Shown here: positions 1-7,617 of the stretch, in pieces
Layout of the letters: every line of letters starts with the position of its first letter
Position numbering within the stretch: the first letter of the stretch is position 1
Assembly (NCBI RefSeq): GCF_918698005.1
Contig: NZ_CAKKLJ010000013.1
Location: 1-37,448, forward strand
DNA: 37,448 nucleotides
Direction of reading: 5' to 3'
DNA from: Microbacterium sp. Bi121
GTDB lineage: Bacteria > Actinomycetota > Actinomycetes > Actinomycetales > Microbacteriaceae
Program-made: the position numbers and the translations under genes
The notes under the pieces: model-generated
What the model was told of the DNA's origin: nothing
The model's database searches: none
Seen by the model: the letters and a program-made list of their open reading frames with translations, nothing else

Positions 1-52
1 CCCAACCAAAGGCTGGAGTCGAGGTTATTTGGCATTTGACAAGTGCACGCTG

Positions 53-64
53 TTGAGTTCTCAA
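53..64 (-). promoter_or_regulatory. rRNA leader inverted-repeat box
   Basis: On the minus strand TTGAG-AA-CTCAA is followed by CAGCGTGCACTTG. From memory, a TTGAGAACTCAA box of this kind recurs in actinobacterial rRNA leaders and spacers, where it is linked to processing or antitermination. Together with the three promoters upstream it suggests that a 16S gene starts just beyond the left edge. The rRNA gene itself is not in the window. Confidence 0.5.
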
Positions 65-121
65 GGATCGGACGCACCCACGACCCAGTCATCACAACCA
101 GGCCCGCAGGGCAACTTCTCA

Positions 122-149
122 ATCTTATCCGCCTCATCTGTCCTGTCAA
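122..149 (-). promoter_or_regulatory. Third tandem promoter, probably rRNA operon
   Basis: On the minus strand a perfect -35 TTGACA (144-149) is followed after 16 bases by TAAGAT (122-127). It is among the strongest-looking promoters in the window and is the one closest to the putative rRNA leader. Confidence 0.65.
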
Positions 150-219
150 ATCGACGCGCCGACCGGATCTGAGATCCGCTGCGCGGTCGAATTGAACCGC
201 AGAAGAGGTGGAAGCTCCC

Positions 220-249
220 ATTCTAGACGCAAGCGTCCAGGTCTCTCAA
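220..249 (-). promoter_or_regulatory. Second tandem promoter, probably rRNA operon
   Basis: On the minus strand TTGAGA (244-249) and TAGAAT (220-225) are 18 bases apart. The -35 overlaps a small palindrome, TCTCTCA-N2-TGAGAGA (242-257), which could be a regulator site or chance. The neighbouring GAGGCT/AGCCTC hairpin (289-303) lies between this promoter and the first one. Confidence 0.6.
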
Positions 250-332
250 GTGAGAGATTCGGGAGGTGGTTCTCCGCTTGAGGGGGGTGAGGCTCTGAGC
301 CTCTCCGCTTCCCTGTGGGGCGAACAAGTAAT

Positions 333-361
333 AACTTACGTGCGATCCTGGGGCCTGGCAA
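333..361 (-). promoter_or_regulatory. First of three tandem promoters, probably for an rRNA operon
   Basis: Read on the minus strand, a -35 TTGCCA (356-361) and a -10 TAAGTT (333-338) are 17 bases apart, close to the sigma70 consensus. No ORF follows on this strand before the window edge, so the promoter does not serve a visible protein gene. With the two promoters downstream it forms the tandem array typical of rRNA operons. Confidence 0.6.
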
Positions 362-426
362 ATCGAGCTCGTTTCCCTGGCGTGTCGCGCACTCGCGCCT
401 CCCGCACAACGCCCTGATGGTACGAC

Positions 427-459
427 GAAGGGCCCCCACCGAGACGGTGGAAGCCCTTC
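427..459 (-). terminator. Hairpin after rplA
   Basis: Inverted repeat with outer arms GAAGGGC/GCCCTTC and inner arms CCACC/GGTGG, 13 bases past the rplA stop codon. There is no clear T-tract on the minus strand, so termination may be weak or assisted. It separates the secE-to-rplA transcript from the rRNA promoters. Confidence 0.6.
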
Positions 460-472
460 GAAACAGTCAGCG

Positions 473-1159
473 TCAGATGGCGTTGACGTCCAGCGGGATG
501 CCGGGGCCGAACGTGGTCGACACAGCGCCCTTCTGGATGTAACGGCCCTTTGCGCTGGACGGCTTGAGGCGGACGATCTCCTCGAGCGCAGCACCGATGT
601 TCTCGTCGAGCTGCTCAGCCGAGAACGAGGCCTTGCCGACGACGAAGTGAACGTTGGCGTGCTTGTCCACGCGGAACTCGATCTTTCCGCCCTTGATCTC
701 CTCGACGGCCTTGGCCGGGTTCGGGGTGACGGTGCCGGTCTTCGGGTTCGGCATCAGGCCACGGGGACCCAGCACCTTTCCGAGACGACCGACCTGGCCC
801 ATGAGCTCAGGGGTCGAGACCGCGGAGTCGAAGTCGGTCCAGCCGGCGGCGACCTTCTCGATGAGCTCGGCGCCGCCGACCTCATCTGCACCTGCGGCGA
901 TCGCAGCCTCGGCCGCTGGGCCGGTGGCGAACACGATGACGCGGGCGGTCTTTCCGGTGCCGTGCGGCAGGATGACGGTGCCGCGCACCATCTGGTCGGC
1001 CTTGCGCGGGTCGACGGCGAGCTTCAGCGCGACCTCGACGGTCGAGTCGAACTTCGCCGAGCCGGTCTCCTTGGCGAGAGCGACAGCCTCGGTCGGAGTG
1101 TAGAAACGGTCTGCCTCGATCTTCGCGACGGCAGCCTGGTAAGCCTTGGACTTTGCCAT
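473..1159 (-). CDS. rplA: 50S ribosomal protein L1
   Basis: Ribosomal protein L1 (228 aa, normal length) binds 23S rRNA at the L1 stalk and helps release E-site tRNA. In many bacteria it also represses its own mRNA. The family hallmarks are visible: an N-terminal MAKSKAYQ start, the central [21 protein letters not shown] segment split by domain II, and the C-terminal [13 protein letters not shown] stretch. It lies 11 bases downstream of rplK and is surely cotranscribed with it. A hairpin follows at 427-459. The identification is secure. Confidence 0.98.
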   Translation of the reverse strand: MAKSKAYQAAVAKIEADRFYTPTEAVALAKETGSAKFDSTVEVALKLAVDPRKADQMVRGTVILPHGTGKTARVIVFATGPAAEAAIAAGADEVGGAELIEKVAAGWTDFDSAVSTPELMGQVGRLGKVLGPRGLMPNPKTGTVTPNPAKAVEEIKGGKIEFRVDKHANVHFVVGKASFSAEQLDENIGAALEEIVRLKPSSAKGRYIQKGAVSTTFGPGIPLDVNAI

Positions 1160-1170
1160 GATTATTCCCC

Positions 1171-1602
1171 TCAGCCCTCGACCGTGATGCCCATGGAGCG
1201 GGCGGTGCCGGCGATGATCTTCGAGGCGGCCTCGATGTCGTTCGCGTTCAGGTCGGCCTGCTTGGTCTCGGCGATCTGACGGACCTGGTCCTTGGTGATC
1301 TTGCCGACCTTGACGGTGTGCGGCGTGGCCGAAGCCTTCTGGACACCTGCGGCCTTCTTGATGAGCTCGGCAGCCGGCGGCGTCTTCAGGACGAACGTGA
1401 AGCTGCGGTCCTCGTAGACGGTGATCTCGACCGGGATGACGTTGCCGCGCTGCGACTCGGTCGCGGCGTTGTACGCCTTGCAGAACTCCATGATGTTGAC
1501 GCCGTGCTGACCGAGCGCGGGGCCGATCGGCGGCGCCGGGTTGGCGGCACCGGCGTTGATCTGGAGCTTGATCAGGCCGGTCACCTTCTTCTTAGGTGCC
1601 AT
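1171..1602 (-). CDS. rplK: 50S ribosomal protein L11
   Basis: L11 (143 aa) binds the GTPase-associated region of 23S rRNA. It is needed for stringent-factor activation and forms the thiostrepton site. The proline-rich N-terminal segment [11 protein letters not shown], the central [11 protein letters not shown] and the C-terminal rRNA-binding domain ending [12 protein letters not shown] are all present. The ATG at 1602 follows a good GGAAGAGG ribosome binding site. A 187-base gap holding the nusG terminator and a candidate promoter separates it from nusG, so rplK-rplA may also be transcribed independently of secE-nusG. Confidence 0.98.
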
Positions 1603-1623
1603 TTCCTCTTCCTTTCATCGAGC

Positions 1624-1640
1624 GGATGCCTGAGGCATCC
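1624..1640 (-). promoter_or_regulatory. Leader hairpin before rplK
   Basis: GGATGCC-N3-GGCATCC lies about 20 bases before the rplK start. L1 of many bacteria binds the rplK leader to repress translation. This small stem-loop is the only obvious structure there, but its match to an L1 site is unproven. Confidence 0.3.
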
Positions 1641-1714
1641 CTCTCCCGCAGATCCGGCGTGTCCGAACCGCGGTGCTGCCTGCGGGCGCGCGAAATGCGC
1701 ACACAAACCACGCA

Positions 1715-1745
1715 AGTCTACCTGATCTCCGGCGGATGCCGTAAA
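1715..1745 (-). promoter_or_regulatory. Candidate rplK-rplA promoter
   Basis: On the minus strand TTTACG (1740-1745) and TAGACT (1715-1720) are 19 bases apart. The spacing is longer than ideal. The position just after the nusG terminator supports a separate rplK-rplA transcript. Confidence 0.35.
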
Positions 1746-1750
1746 CCACG

Positions 1751-1776
1751 AACGGCCGCCCCGAGGGACGGCCGTT
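1751..1776 (-). terminator. Terminator of secE-nusG
   Basis: Perfect 8-bp stem AACGGCCG/CGGCCGTT with a 10-base loop, 14 bases after the nusG stop. On the minus strand it is followed by CGTGGTTTACG, a weak T-rich tail. Confidence 0.7.
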
Positions 1777-1789
1777 CCAGAAGCGTGGA

Positions 1790-2821
1790 TCAGATCATCT
1801 TGGTGACCTGGTCGAACGACAGCTCGACCGGGGTCTCGCGCTCGAACAGCGACACGAGCACCGTGAGCTTGCCGCTCTCGGGCTTGATCTCGCTGATCGA
1901 ACCGGGGAGCCCTGCGAACGAGCCCTCCTTGATCGTGATGGTCTCGCCGATCTCGAAGTCGACCTCGGCGGCGACCGGGCGGGCGACGGCCACGCCGCCC
2001 TTGGACTGGACGTTCTTCGCCGTGGAGACGTCCTTGACCTCGACGAGCGCCTTCAGCATGTTGAACGCCTCTTCGAAGCGCAGCGGCGTCGGGTTGTGGG
2101 CGTTGCCCACGAAGCCGGTCACCCCGGGGGTGTGGCGAACGACGGACCAGGTGTCCTCGTTGAGCTCCATGCGCACGAGCACGTAGCCCGGGATGCGCAC
2201 GCGGGTGACCATCTTGCGCTGGCCGTTCTTGATCTCGACGACGTCCTCCATCGGGACCTCGATCTGATAGATGTCGTCCTCGACCTCGAGCGTCGACTTG
2301 CGCTGCTCGATGTTGGCCTTCACCTTGCGCTCGAAGCCGGCGTAGGAGTGGATGACGTACCACTTGCCCGGCATCATCCGCAGGTCCATGCGGAAGGCCT
2401 CGTAGGGGTCCTCTTCCGCGTCGTCGTCCGAGTCGTCGGGTTCCGCGGCATCCGCGTCGCCGTTCACGTCCGGTCCGTCGTAGGGCGTCACCTCGTCGGC
2501 TGCAGCAGCCTCGAGGTCAGCGGCCTCTTCGGCCGTCGAGTCGTTCAGGACCTCGGCGGCAGCTTCGGTCTCTGCCGTCTCGTCCAAGTTGAGAGCGTCG
2601 TTCACGATCGCGTCCGCCTCCGGGTCGTCGATTTCGATGTCTTCCGTGCCTTCGTCGTCCGAGCCGTCCTCGTCACCCTCGATGTGCACGGCCTCGCGCT
2701 CAGCAGCAGAGGACGCCTTCTCCTCGGCGGAGAGGACGTTGCCCTCCTGCGCCTCGTCGTCCTCGCTGGACTGCTCCGCGGCGGTCGCCCAGTCGGCGTC
2801 GTCGGAATATCGTTCAGACAC
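1790..2821 (-). CDS. nusG: Transcription termination/antitermination protein NusG
   Basis: NusG binds RNA polymerase and links it to Rho or to the leading ribosome. The 343-aa product has three parts: a very acidic, alanine-rich extension (about residues 1-140), the NGN domain beginning at GKWYVIHSYAGFERKV (about residue 153), and a C-terminal KOW domain. E. coli NusG is 181 aa, so nearly half of this protein is extension, as is common in actinobacteria. The GTG at 2821 was chosen because GGAAAG lies 6 bases upstream. An in-frame GTG at 2836 has no good site. It is 45 bases after secE in the same transcript. Confidence 0.96.
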   Translation of the reverse strand: MSERYSDDADWATAAEQSSEDDEAQEGNVLSAEEKASSAAEREAVHIEGDEDGSDDEGTEDIEIDDPEADAIVNDALNLDETAETEAAAEVLNDSTAEEAADLEAAAADEVTPYDGPDVNGDADAAEPDDSDDDAEEDPYEAFRMDLRMMPGKWYVIHSYAGFERKVKANIEQRKSTLEVEDDIYQIEVPMEDVVEIKNGQRKMVTRVRIPGYVLVRMELNEDTWSVVRHTPGVTGFVGNAHNPTPLRFEEAFNMLKALVEVKDVSTAKNVQSKGGVAVARPVAAEVDFEIGETITIKEGSFAGLPGSISEIKPESGKLTVLVSLFERETPVELSFDQVTKMI

Positions 2822-2866
2822 GTTGTTTCTTTCCACTCAGTGCGGCCGGAACCGCGGGAGCGTCGC

Positions 2867-3130
2867 TTACTGCGGCACTCCGAAGACCTGCGAAGTCAGC
2901 CACGAGAATGCTGTGTCCAGACCGTACACGAAGGCCATCACGATCACGACGAACACCAGAACGACTCCGGTGAACTTGAACAGCTCCTTGCGGGTCGGCG
3001 TGACGACCTTGCGCAGTTCGCCGATGACCTGGCGGAAGAACAATGCGATCCGCCCGAAGAAGCCGAGCCTCTTCACACCGGCGGCGCCGCCTGCCGCGAC
3101 GATCTCGCCGCGCGGTTCGTCCTGATCCAT
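2867..3130 (-). CDS. secE: Preprotein translocase subunit SecE
   Basis: SecE clamps SecY in the Sec translocon. The 87-aa protein has a short charged cytoplasmic N-terminus, the conserved FFRQVIGELRKVVTPTRKEL amphipathic segment (about residues 31-50) and a single membrane helix FTGVVLVFVVIVMAFVYGL. This is the one-helix form found in most Gram-positives. It lies 40 bases after tRNA-Trp and just before nusG, an order conserved across actinobacteria. The identification is secure. Confidence 0.97.
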   Translation of the reverse strand: MDQDEPRGEIVAAGGAAGVKRLGFFGRIALFFRQVIGELRKVVTPTRKELFKFTGVVLVFVVIVMAFVYGLDTAFSWLTSQVFGVPQ

Positions 3131-3170
3131 CCTGAATGTACCTTTCGTGTGCCAGCGTGGCGCTGACGCG

Positions 3171-3243
<73 letters not shown>

Positions 3244-3321
3244 AGAGCCCTGGCGGGCTCTGGGTCTGCGTCCTTCCCGCACCCGAGGGCACGGGAAAAG
3301 AATGCAGACAACTGCCTGTCC

Positions 3322-3351
3322 AGTGTAAGGCATGGCGCGCGACGCGGCGAA
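3322..3351 (-). promoter_or_regulatory. Candidate promoter of tRNA-Trp-secE-nusG
   Basis: On the minus strand a good -10 TACACT (3322-3327) lies 18 bases from a weak -35 TTCGCC (3346-3351), about 80 bases before the tRNA. No other promoter is evident between poxB and the tRNA. Confidence 0.4.
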
Positions 3352-3371
3352 CCGACGCCGGTGCGCACACG

Positions 3372-5096
3372 TCAGAAGAGCTGTCGCCAGTTCGCCCTGG
3401 CGAGATCGAGCAGCTCATCACCGCGCCCCGACATGACCGTGCGGATGGCGTACAGCGCGAAGCCCTTGACCTGTTCTGCTGTGACCGCCGGCGGCATCGA
3501 GAGCTCCTGCCGCTCGGTGACGACATCCAGCAGCGCCGGCCCGTCGTGGGCCAGCACCTCCGCGACGGCATCCGGCAGGTCCTCACTGCGCTCCACGCGT
3601 CTCGCGAAGATGCCGAGCGCTTCGGCGACTGCCGCGAAGTTCGGATTCTCGAGGTCGGTGGCGTACGTCACGAAGCCCGCCGCCTTCATCTCCAGCTCGA
3701 CGAAGTTGAGGGATGAGTTGTTCACCACGATCGTCTTGACCGGCAGCTTGTTCTGGGTGAGTGTGATCAGCTCGCCGAGCATCATGGCCAGTCCCCCGTC
3801 GCCGGCGAGGGCGACCACCTGACGCCCCGGCTGCGCAGCCTGCGCGCCGATGCCGTGCATGAGGGCGTTCGCCATCGATCCGTGGGTGAACGAGCCGACC
3901 AGACGGCGTCGACCGTTCATCGTCAGGTAGCGGGCGGCCCACACCGTCGGCGACCCGACGTCTGCGGTGAAGACGGCGTCATCCGCCGCGTTCTCGTCGA
4001 GCAGCCTGGCGAGGTACTGGGGATGGATCGGGTTGTTGCCCTTGGCCGGAACCGCGAGGTCGTCGAGCTTCGCGCGTGTCTTGCGGTAGTGCGCCACGGC
4101 GTCGTCGACGTGCGAGCGGTCGCTCTTCTCGGCGATGCGGGGCAGCAGAGCCTCGGCCGTGGCTCGCACATCGCCGACAAGACCGAGGTCGAGTGGATGC
4201 CGCTTGCCGAGCTGCGAGCCGCGGATGTCGACCTGGATCGTCGTGGCGTCCTCCGGGTAGAACTGCGTGTACGGGAAGTCGGATCCCAGCACGAGGAGCG
4301 TGTCGGCGGATTCCATCGCCCGGTATCCCGATGCGAAGCCCAGCAGACCGGTCATGCCGACGTCGAACGGGTTGTCGTACTCGATGAACTCCTTGCCGCG
4401 CAGCGCATGCACGATCGGAGCTGCGAGTCGGTCGGCGAGAGTCACGACCTCGTCGTGCGCCCCCTCCACGCCAGCGCCGGCGAGGATCGTGACCCTGTTC
4501 GCCGCGTTCAGCAGCTGCGCTGCGTTCTCGAGTTCGTCCGGACTCGGCACGATGACCGGGCGGGCGCGCTCGATGACCGTCGCACGGTTCTCGGGAACCT
4601 CGGCGAGGGCGACATCACCGGGGATGACGATGACGGCGACGCCCCGCTCTTCGATCGCGGCGCGCATGGCGATCTCCAGGACGCGAGGCATCTGCACGGG
4701 GTCGGCGACGTACTCGACGTACACGCTGCACTCGCGGAAGAGCTCCTGCGGGTGGGTTTCCTGGAAGTACCCGCTGCCGATCTCCTGCGTGGGGATGTGC
4801 GCCGCGATCGCGAGGACGGGCACACGGGACCGGTTCGCGTCGAACAGGCCGTTGATGAGGTGCAGGTTGCCCGGTCCGCAGGAACCGGCGACGACGGCGA
4901 GGTCGCCGGTGATCGCGGCATCCGCCGCCGCGGCGAACGCGGCCGACTCCTCGTGACGCACGTGCAGCCACCGGATGGTGCCGTCTTTCCGCAGGGCGTC
5001 GGTGAAGCCGTTGAGCGAATCGCCTGGGATGCCGTAGACCCGGTCGATCCGGTTGGCGCGGAGCGTCTGGACGATGTTCTCTGCGACGGTGACCAT
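3372..5096 (-). CDS. poxB: Pyruvate oxidase / pyruvate dehydrogenase (quinone), thiamine-diphosphate dependent
   Basis: A 574-aa member of the acetolactate synthase/pyruvate oxidase family, the length of E. coli PoxB (572). PoxB decarboxylates pyruvate to acetate and CO2, passing electrons via FAD to membrane quinone. Visible features are the N-terminal TPP-activating glutamate (VRHEESAAFAAAADA), the central FAD-type domain, the C-terminal TPP motif GDGGLAMMLGELITLTQN...VVNNSSLNF, and an end (AIRTVMSGRGDELLDLARANW) resembling the PoxB lipid-binding tail. The start at 5096 is supported by a leaderless-type -10 TAGGGT seven bases upstream. A terminator separates it from gntP, so it is a single-gene unit. 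Confidence 0.88.
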   Translation of the reverse strand: MVTVAENIVQTLRANRIDRVYGIPGDSLNGFTDALRKDGTIRWLHVRHEESAAFAAAADAAITGDLAVVAGSCGPGNLHLINGLFDANRSRVPVLAIAAHIPTQEIGSGYFQETHPQELFRECSVYVEYVADPVQMPRVLEIAMRAAIEERGVAVIVIPGDVALAEVPENRATVIERARPVIVPSPDELENAAQLLNAANRVTILAGAGVEGAHDEVVTLADRLAAPIVHALRGKEFIEYDNPFDVGMTGLLGFASGYRAMESADTLLVLGSDFPYTQFYPEDATTIQVDIRGSQLGKRHPLDLGLVGDVRATAEALLPRIAEKSDRSHVDDAVAHYRKTRAKLDDLAVPAKGNNPIHPQYLARLLDENAADDAVFTADVGSPTVWAARYLTMNGRRRLVGSFTHGSMANALMHGIGAQAAQPGRQVVALAGDGGLAMMLGELITLTQNKLPVKTIVVNNSSLNFVELEMKAAGFVTYATDLENPNFAAVAEALGIFARRVERSEDLPDAVAEVLAHDGPALLDVVTERQELSMPPAVTAEQVKGFALYAIRTVMSGRGDELLDLARANWRQLF

Positions 5097-5103
5097 GGCT
5101 CCG

Positions 5104-5109
5104 ACCCTA
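5104..5109 (-). promoter_or_regulatory. Leaderless-type -10 of poxB
   Basis: TAGGGT on the minus strand ends 7 bases before the ATG at 5096, with no ribosome binding site in between. This is the geometry of actinobacterial leaderless mRNAs. Confidence 0.6.
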
Positions 5110-5132
5110 ACCCGACGATCCGTGCAAGACGA

Positions 5133-5171
5133 GAGGCCCCCGGTTTCCGCTCGCGCGACACCGGGGGCCTC
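5133..5171 (-). terminator. Terminator of the gntP transcript
   Basis: Perfect 12-bp stem GAGGCCCCCGGT/ACCGGGGGCCTC, 15-base loop, starting 14 bases after the gntP stop codon. Confidence 0.8.
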
Positions 5172-5185
5172 TGACACCGACGGCG

Positions 5186-6607
5186 TCAGCTCATCGGGAT
5201 GATGATGTACGCCAGCCAGGTGAGGAGGAACCCGGCGACGCCGAGCACGGTCGTCAGCGGCGTCCAGGTGCGCAGGCCGTCCTTGACCGAGAGGCCGAGG
5301 TAGCGGGTGACGACCCAGAATCCGGAGTCGTTCACGTGGCTGAGGCCGAGCGAGCCGTACCCGATCGCGACGGCGACGAGTGCGATGTGGATCGTGTCGA
5401 GTCCGAGCACGGCGACCGTCGGCAGCAGCAGACCGGCGGTCGTGGTGATCGCGACCGTGGCCGAGCCCTGCGCTGCGCGCATGACAAGCGAGATGAGGAA
5501 CGCCGCGAGCAGGATCGGCATGCCGCTGCCTGCCATGAGTTCGGCGACGGCGCCGCCGATTCCGGTCTCGGTGAGGATCTTGCCGAAGGCGCCACCGGCA
5601 CCGGTGACGAGGATGATGACGGCGGCCGACGGCAGTGCCGACTCCATGACCTCGCCGAGCTTGGCCGGCGACCAGCCACGACGCACTCCGAGGAAGAACA
5701 TCGCTGCGGCGATGGCGACCATCAGGGCGAAAATCGGCTGGCCGATCATCGACAGGAAGCCGTTCCAGAACGTGCCGGCCTCGAACGCCGGGGCGACGGT
5801 GGTGCCGATCATGATGAGCACGAGGGGCAGCAGGATGAGCCCGAGGACCGTGAACGCGCTCGGAGCCTTCTCACCGTCGCGCAGGCCGGCGTTGATCGAC
5901 GCCTTCTCGGTGCCGAAGCTGTCGAACATCTCCTTGGTCGCCTCGATCATCGCGAACTCGCGACGGTTGATGACCTTGCCGACCCAGAACGAGAGGGCCG
6001 CGAGCGGGATCGAGATGATCAGCGCGAAGATGAGCACCCAGCCCATGTCGGCCCCGAGGATCGTGGCGCCGCCCACGATGCCGGGGTGCGGCGGAACCGC
6101 GACGTGCACGGCGAGCATGATTCCGGCGACCGGAAGCCCGAACTTGATCGGGTTGAGGCCGGCGATCTTCGAGAACGCGAAGATGATCGGCACGAGGATG
6201 ATGAAGCCGGCGTCGAAGAACACCGGAATCGCGAGGATCGCGGCGGCGATCACCAGGGCGATGCCGACCCGCTTCGGGCCGAGCCACTTCGTGAACTTGC
6301 CGGCGAGGGCTTCTGCCCCGCCCGACAGCTCGATGATCTTGCCTAGCATCGAGCCGAGCGCCACGAGGACGGCGACGGAACCGAGTGTGCCGCCGACACC
6401 AGCGATGATCGCCTGGATGATGCCGAGCTGCTCCGGCGCATCCCCGCTGGCGGGGATCGTCGTCATCGGCAGGCCGGCTGCGATCCCGACGAGGATCGAC
6501 ACGAGGATGAGGGCGTAGAACGCCTGCATCTTGAAGCGGATGATCAGCAGGAGCAGCAGGGCGAGGCCTGCGATGCCGATGGCGATCAACGCGGGAAGAG
6601 GAAGCAT
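5186..6607 (-). CDS. GntP-family permease (gluconate/tetronate type)
   Basis: A 473-aa polytopic membrane protein of the GntP proton symporter family, usual length about 440-470. The family segments VHVAVPPHPGIVGGA (about residues 168-182) and SLGLSHVNDSGFWVV are present, with 12 or more hydrophobic spans. GntP proteins import gluconate or other sugar acids. Here the neighbouring LtnD-like dehydrogenase and OtnK-like kinase make a four-carbon sugar acid (threonate or erythronate) the likely substrate; this is inference from context. It is the last gene of the otnK-ltnD-gntP unit, 69 bases after ltnD. Confidence 0.85.
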   Translation of the reverse strand: MLPLPALIAIGIAGLALLLLLIIRFKMQAFYALILVSILVGIAAGLPMTTIPASGDAPEQLGIIQAIIAGVGGTLGSVAVLVALGSMLGKIIELSGGAEALAGKFTKWLGPKRVGIALVIAAAILAIPVFFDAGFIILVPIIFAFSKIAGLNPIKFGLPVAGIMLAVHVAVPPHPGIVGGATILGADMGWVLIFALIISIPLAALSFWVGKVINRREFAMIEATKEMFDSFGTEKASINAGLRDGEKAPSAFTVLGLILLPLVLIMIGTTVAPAFEAGTFWNGFLSMIGQPIFALMVAIAAAMFFLGVRRGWSPAKLGEVMESALPSAAVIILVTGAGGAFGKILTETGIGGAVAELMAGSGMPILLAAFLISLVMRAAQGSATVAITTTAGLLLPTVAVLGLDTIHIALVAVAIGYGSLGLSHVNDSGFWVVTRYLGLSVKDGLRTWTPLTTVLGVAGFLLTWLAYIIIPMS

Positions 6608-6676
6608 CTCTGGATCTCTTCTTTCGGGTTCACGGGCGCGGGTGCGCCCTTGTTGTTGAGGTTAGGGGCGGGTGGA

Positions 6677-7567
6677 TCAGGAGAGGCGCTCTGGAGCGAT
6701 GACGCGGATGACCGCGGAGTCGTCGTGCGCACCGAGGCCCTGGGCCTCGCCGAGCAGGAAGAGCTGTTCTGCCGCGTTCGCGACCGGCGTCGACAGGTGG
6801 GCGGCGCGCGCCGCTGTGCCGACGATTCCCATGTCCTTGACGAAGATGTCGAGGCGGCTGAGCACCTCGGCGCCGTCCTCGTCGTAGGCCTGGAGGCTGC
6901 GCGGGCCGCGGTTGCCGAGCATGAAGGAGTTCGCCGCCCCTGCGGTGAGGGCGTCGAGGGTCTTCTCGCGGTCGAGACCCAGAGCGTCGGCGAGAGCGAG
7001 GGCCTCGGCGGCCGCTGCGATGTGCACGCCGCAGAGCAGCTGGTTGACCGTCTTCAGCGCCTGCCCGTCGCCGGGCTTGTCCCCCACGATCGAGAGGGTG
7101 GACGCGAGCTGCTCGAGCACGGGCAGGGCGACCTCGAGCGCCGACGGGGCTGCGCCGACGACGATGAGGAGATCGCCTTCGCCTGCCCGGACGGGACCGC
7201 CGGAGAGCGGAGCATCCACCAGCTGCGCGCCGTGCTCGGCGAGACGGTCGGCGATGTCGCCGATGCCGTCGGTTCCCACGGTGCTCGTGAGGATGACGAC
7301 GGCGCCGTCTGCGAGGTGCGACGCCAGCCCGGTGCCGTCGAACAGCAGGTCGTTCAGCTGGGCGCCGGTGCGGACGGCGACGAGCACGGCCTCGGCGTTC
7401 GCGACTGCTGCCGCTGCGGAGTCGGCGGGCCGGACACCCTTCTCGGCGGCGAGCGCGATGCGGTCGGCTGCGATGTCGAAACCGCTCACCTCGAAGCGCT
7501 CCGCGAGGCGGGTGGCCATCGGCAGGCCCATGGCCCCAAGGCCGATGACGGCGACGGTGGAGGTCAT
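6677..7567 (-). CDS. ltnD: NAD-binding beta-hydroxyacid dehydrogenase, LtnD-like (tetronate 2-dehydrogenase)
   Basis: A 296-aa 3-hydroxyisobutyrate-dehydrogenase-family enzyme. The Rossmann motif VIGLGAMGLPMATRL is at the N-terminus, the substrate loop is DAPLSGGPVRAGEG, and the catalytic lysine is in ALKTVNQLL. In tetronate pathways such enzymes oxidise L-threonate or D-erythronate at C2 to a 3-oxo-tetronate after tautomerisation, ready for the OtnK kinase encoded next to it. The exact substrate cannot be read from sequence. The ATG at 7567 follows GAAAGGA; the longer ORF upstream lacks a ribosome site and resembles no protein. It is 50 bases after otnK. Confidence 0.8.
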   Translation of the reverse strand: MTSTVAVIGLGAMGLPMATRLAERFEVSGFDIAADRIALAAEKGVRPADSAAAAVANAEAVLVAVRTGAQLNDLLFDGTGLASHLADGAVVILTSTVGTDGIGDIADRLAEHGAQLVDAPLSGGPVRAGEGDLLIVVGAAPSALEVALPVLEQLASTLSIVGDKPGDGQALKTVNQLLCGVHIAAAAEALALADALGLDREKTLDALTAGAANSFMLGNRGPRSLQAYDEDGAEVLSRLDIFVKDMGIVGTAARAAHLSTPVANAAEQLFLLGEAQGLGAHDDSAVIRVIAPERLS

Positions 7568-7617
7568 TGCTGTTCCTTTCGGGGGTGTCGGCGGGCGCCG
7601 GTGCGGCGCGGGCCTGA

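Noticed and set aside
1624..1640. Rho-independent terminator before rplK
   Set aside because: The stem is short, lacks a T-tract and lies within the leader just before the ribosome site, so a leader structure is more likely.
1581..2363. Large arginine-rich ORFs overlapping nusG and many other genes in alternative frames
   Set aside because: They are typical high-GC shadow frames with biased composition, no ribosome sites and no recognisable domains.
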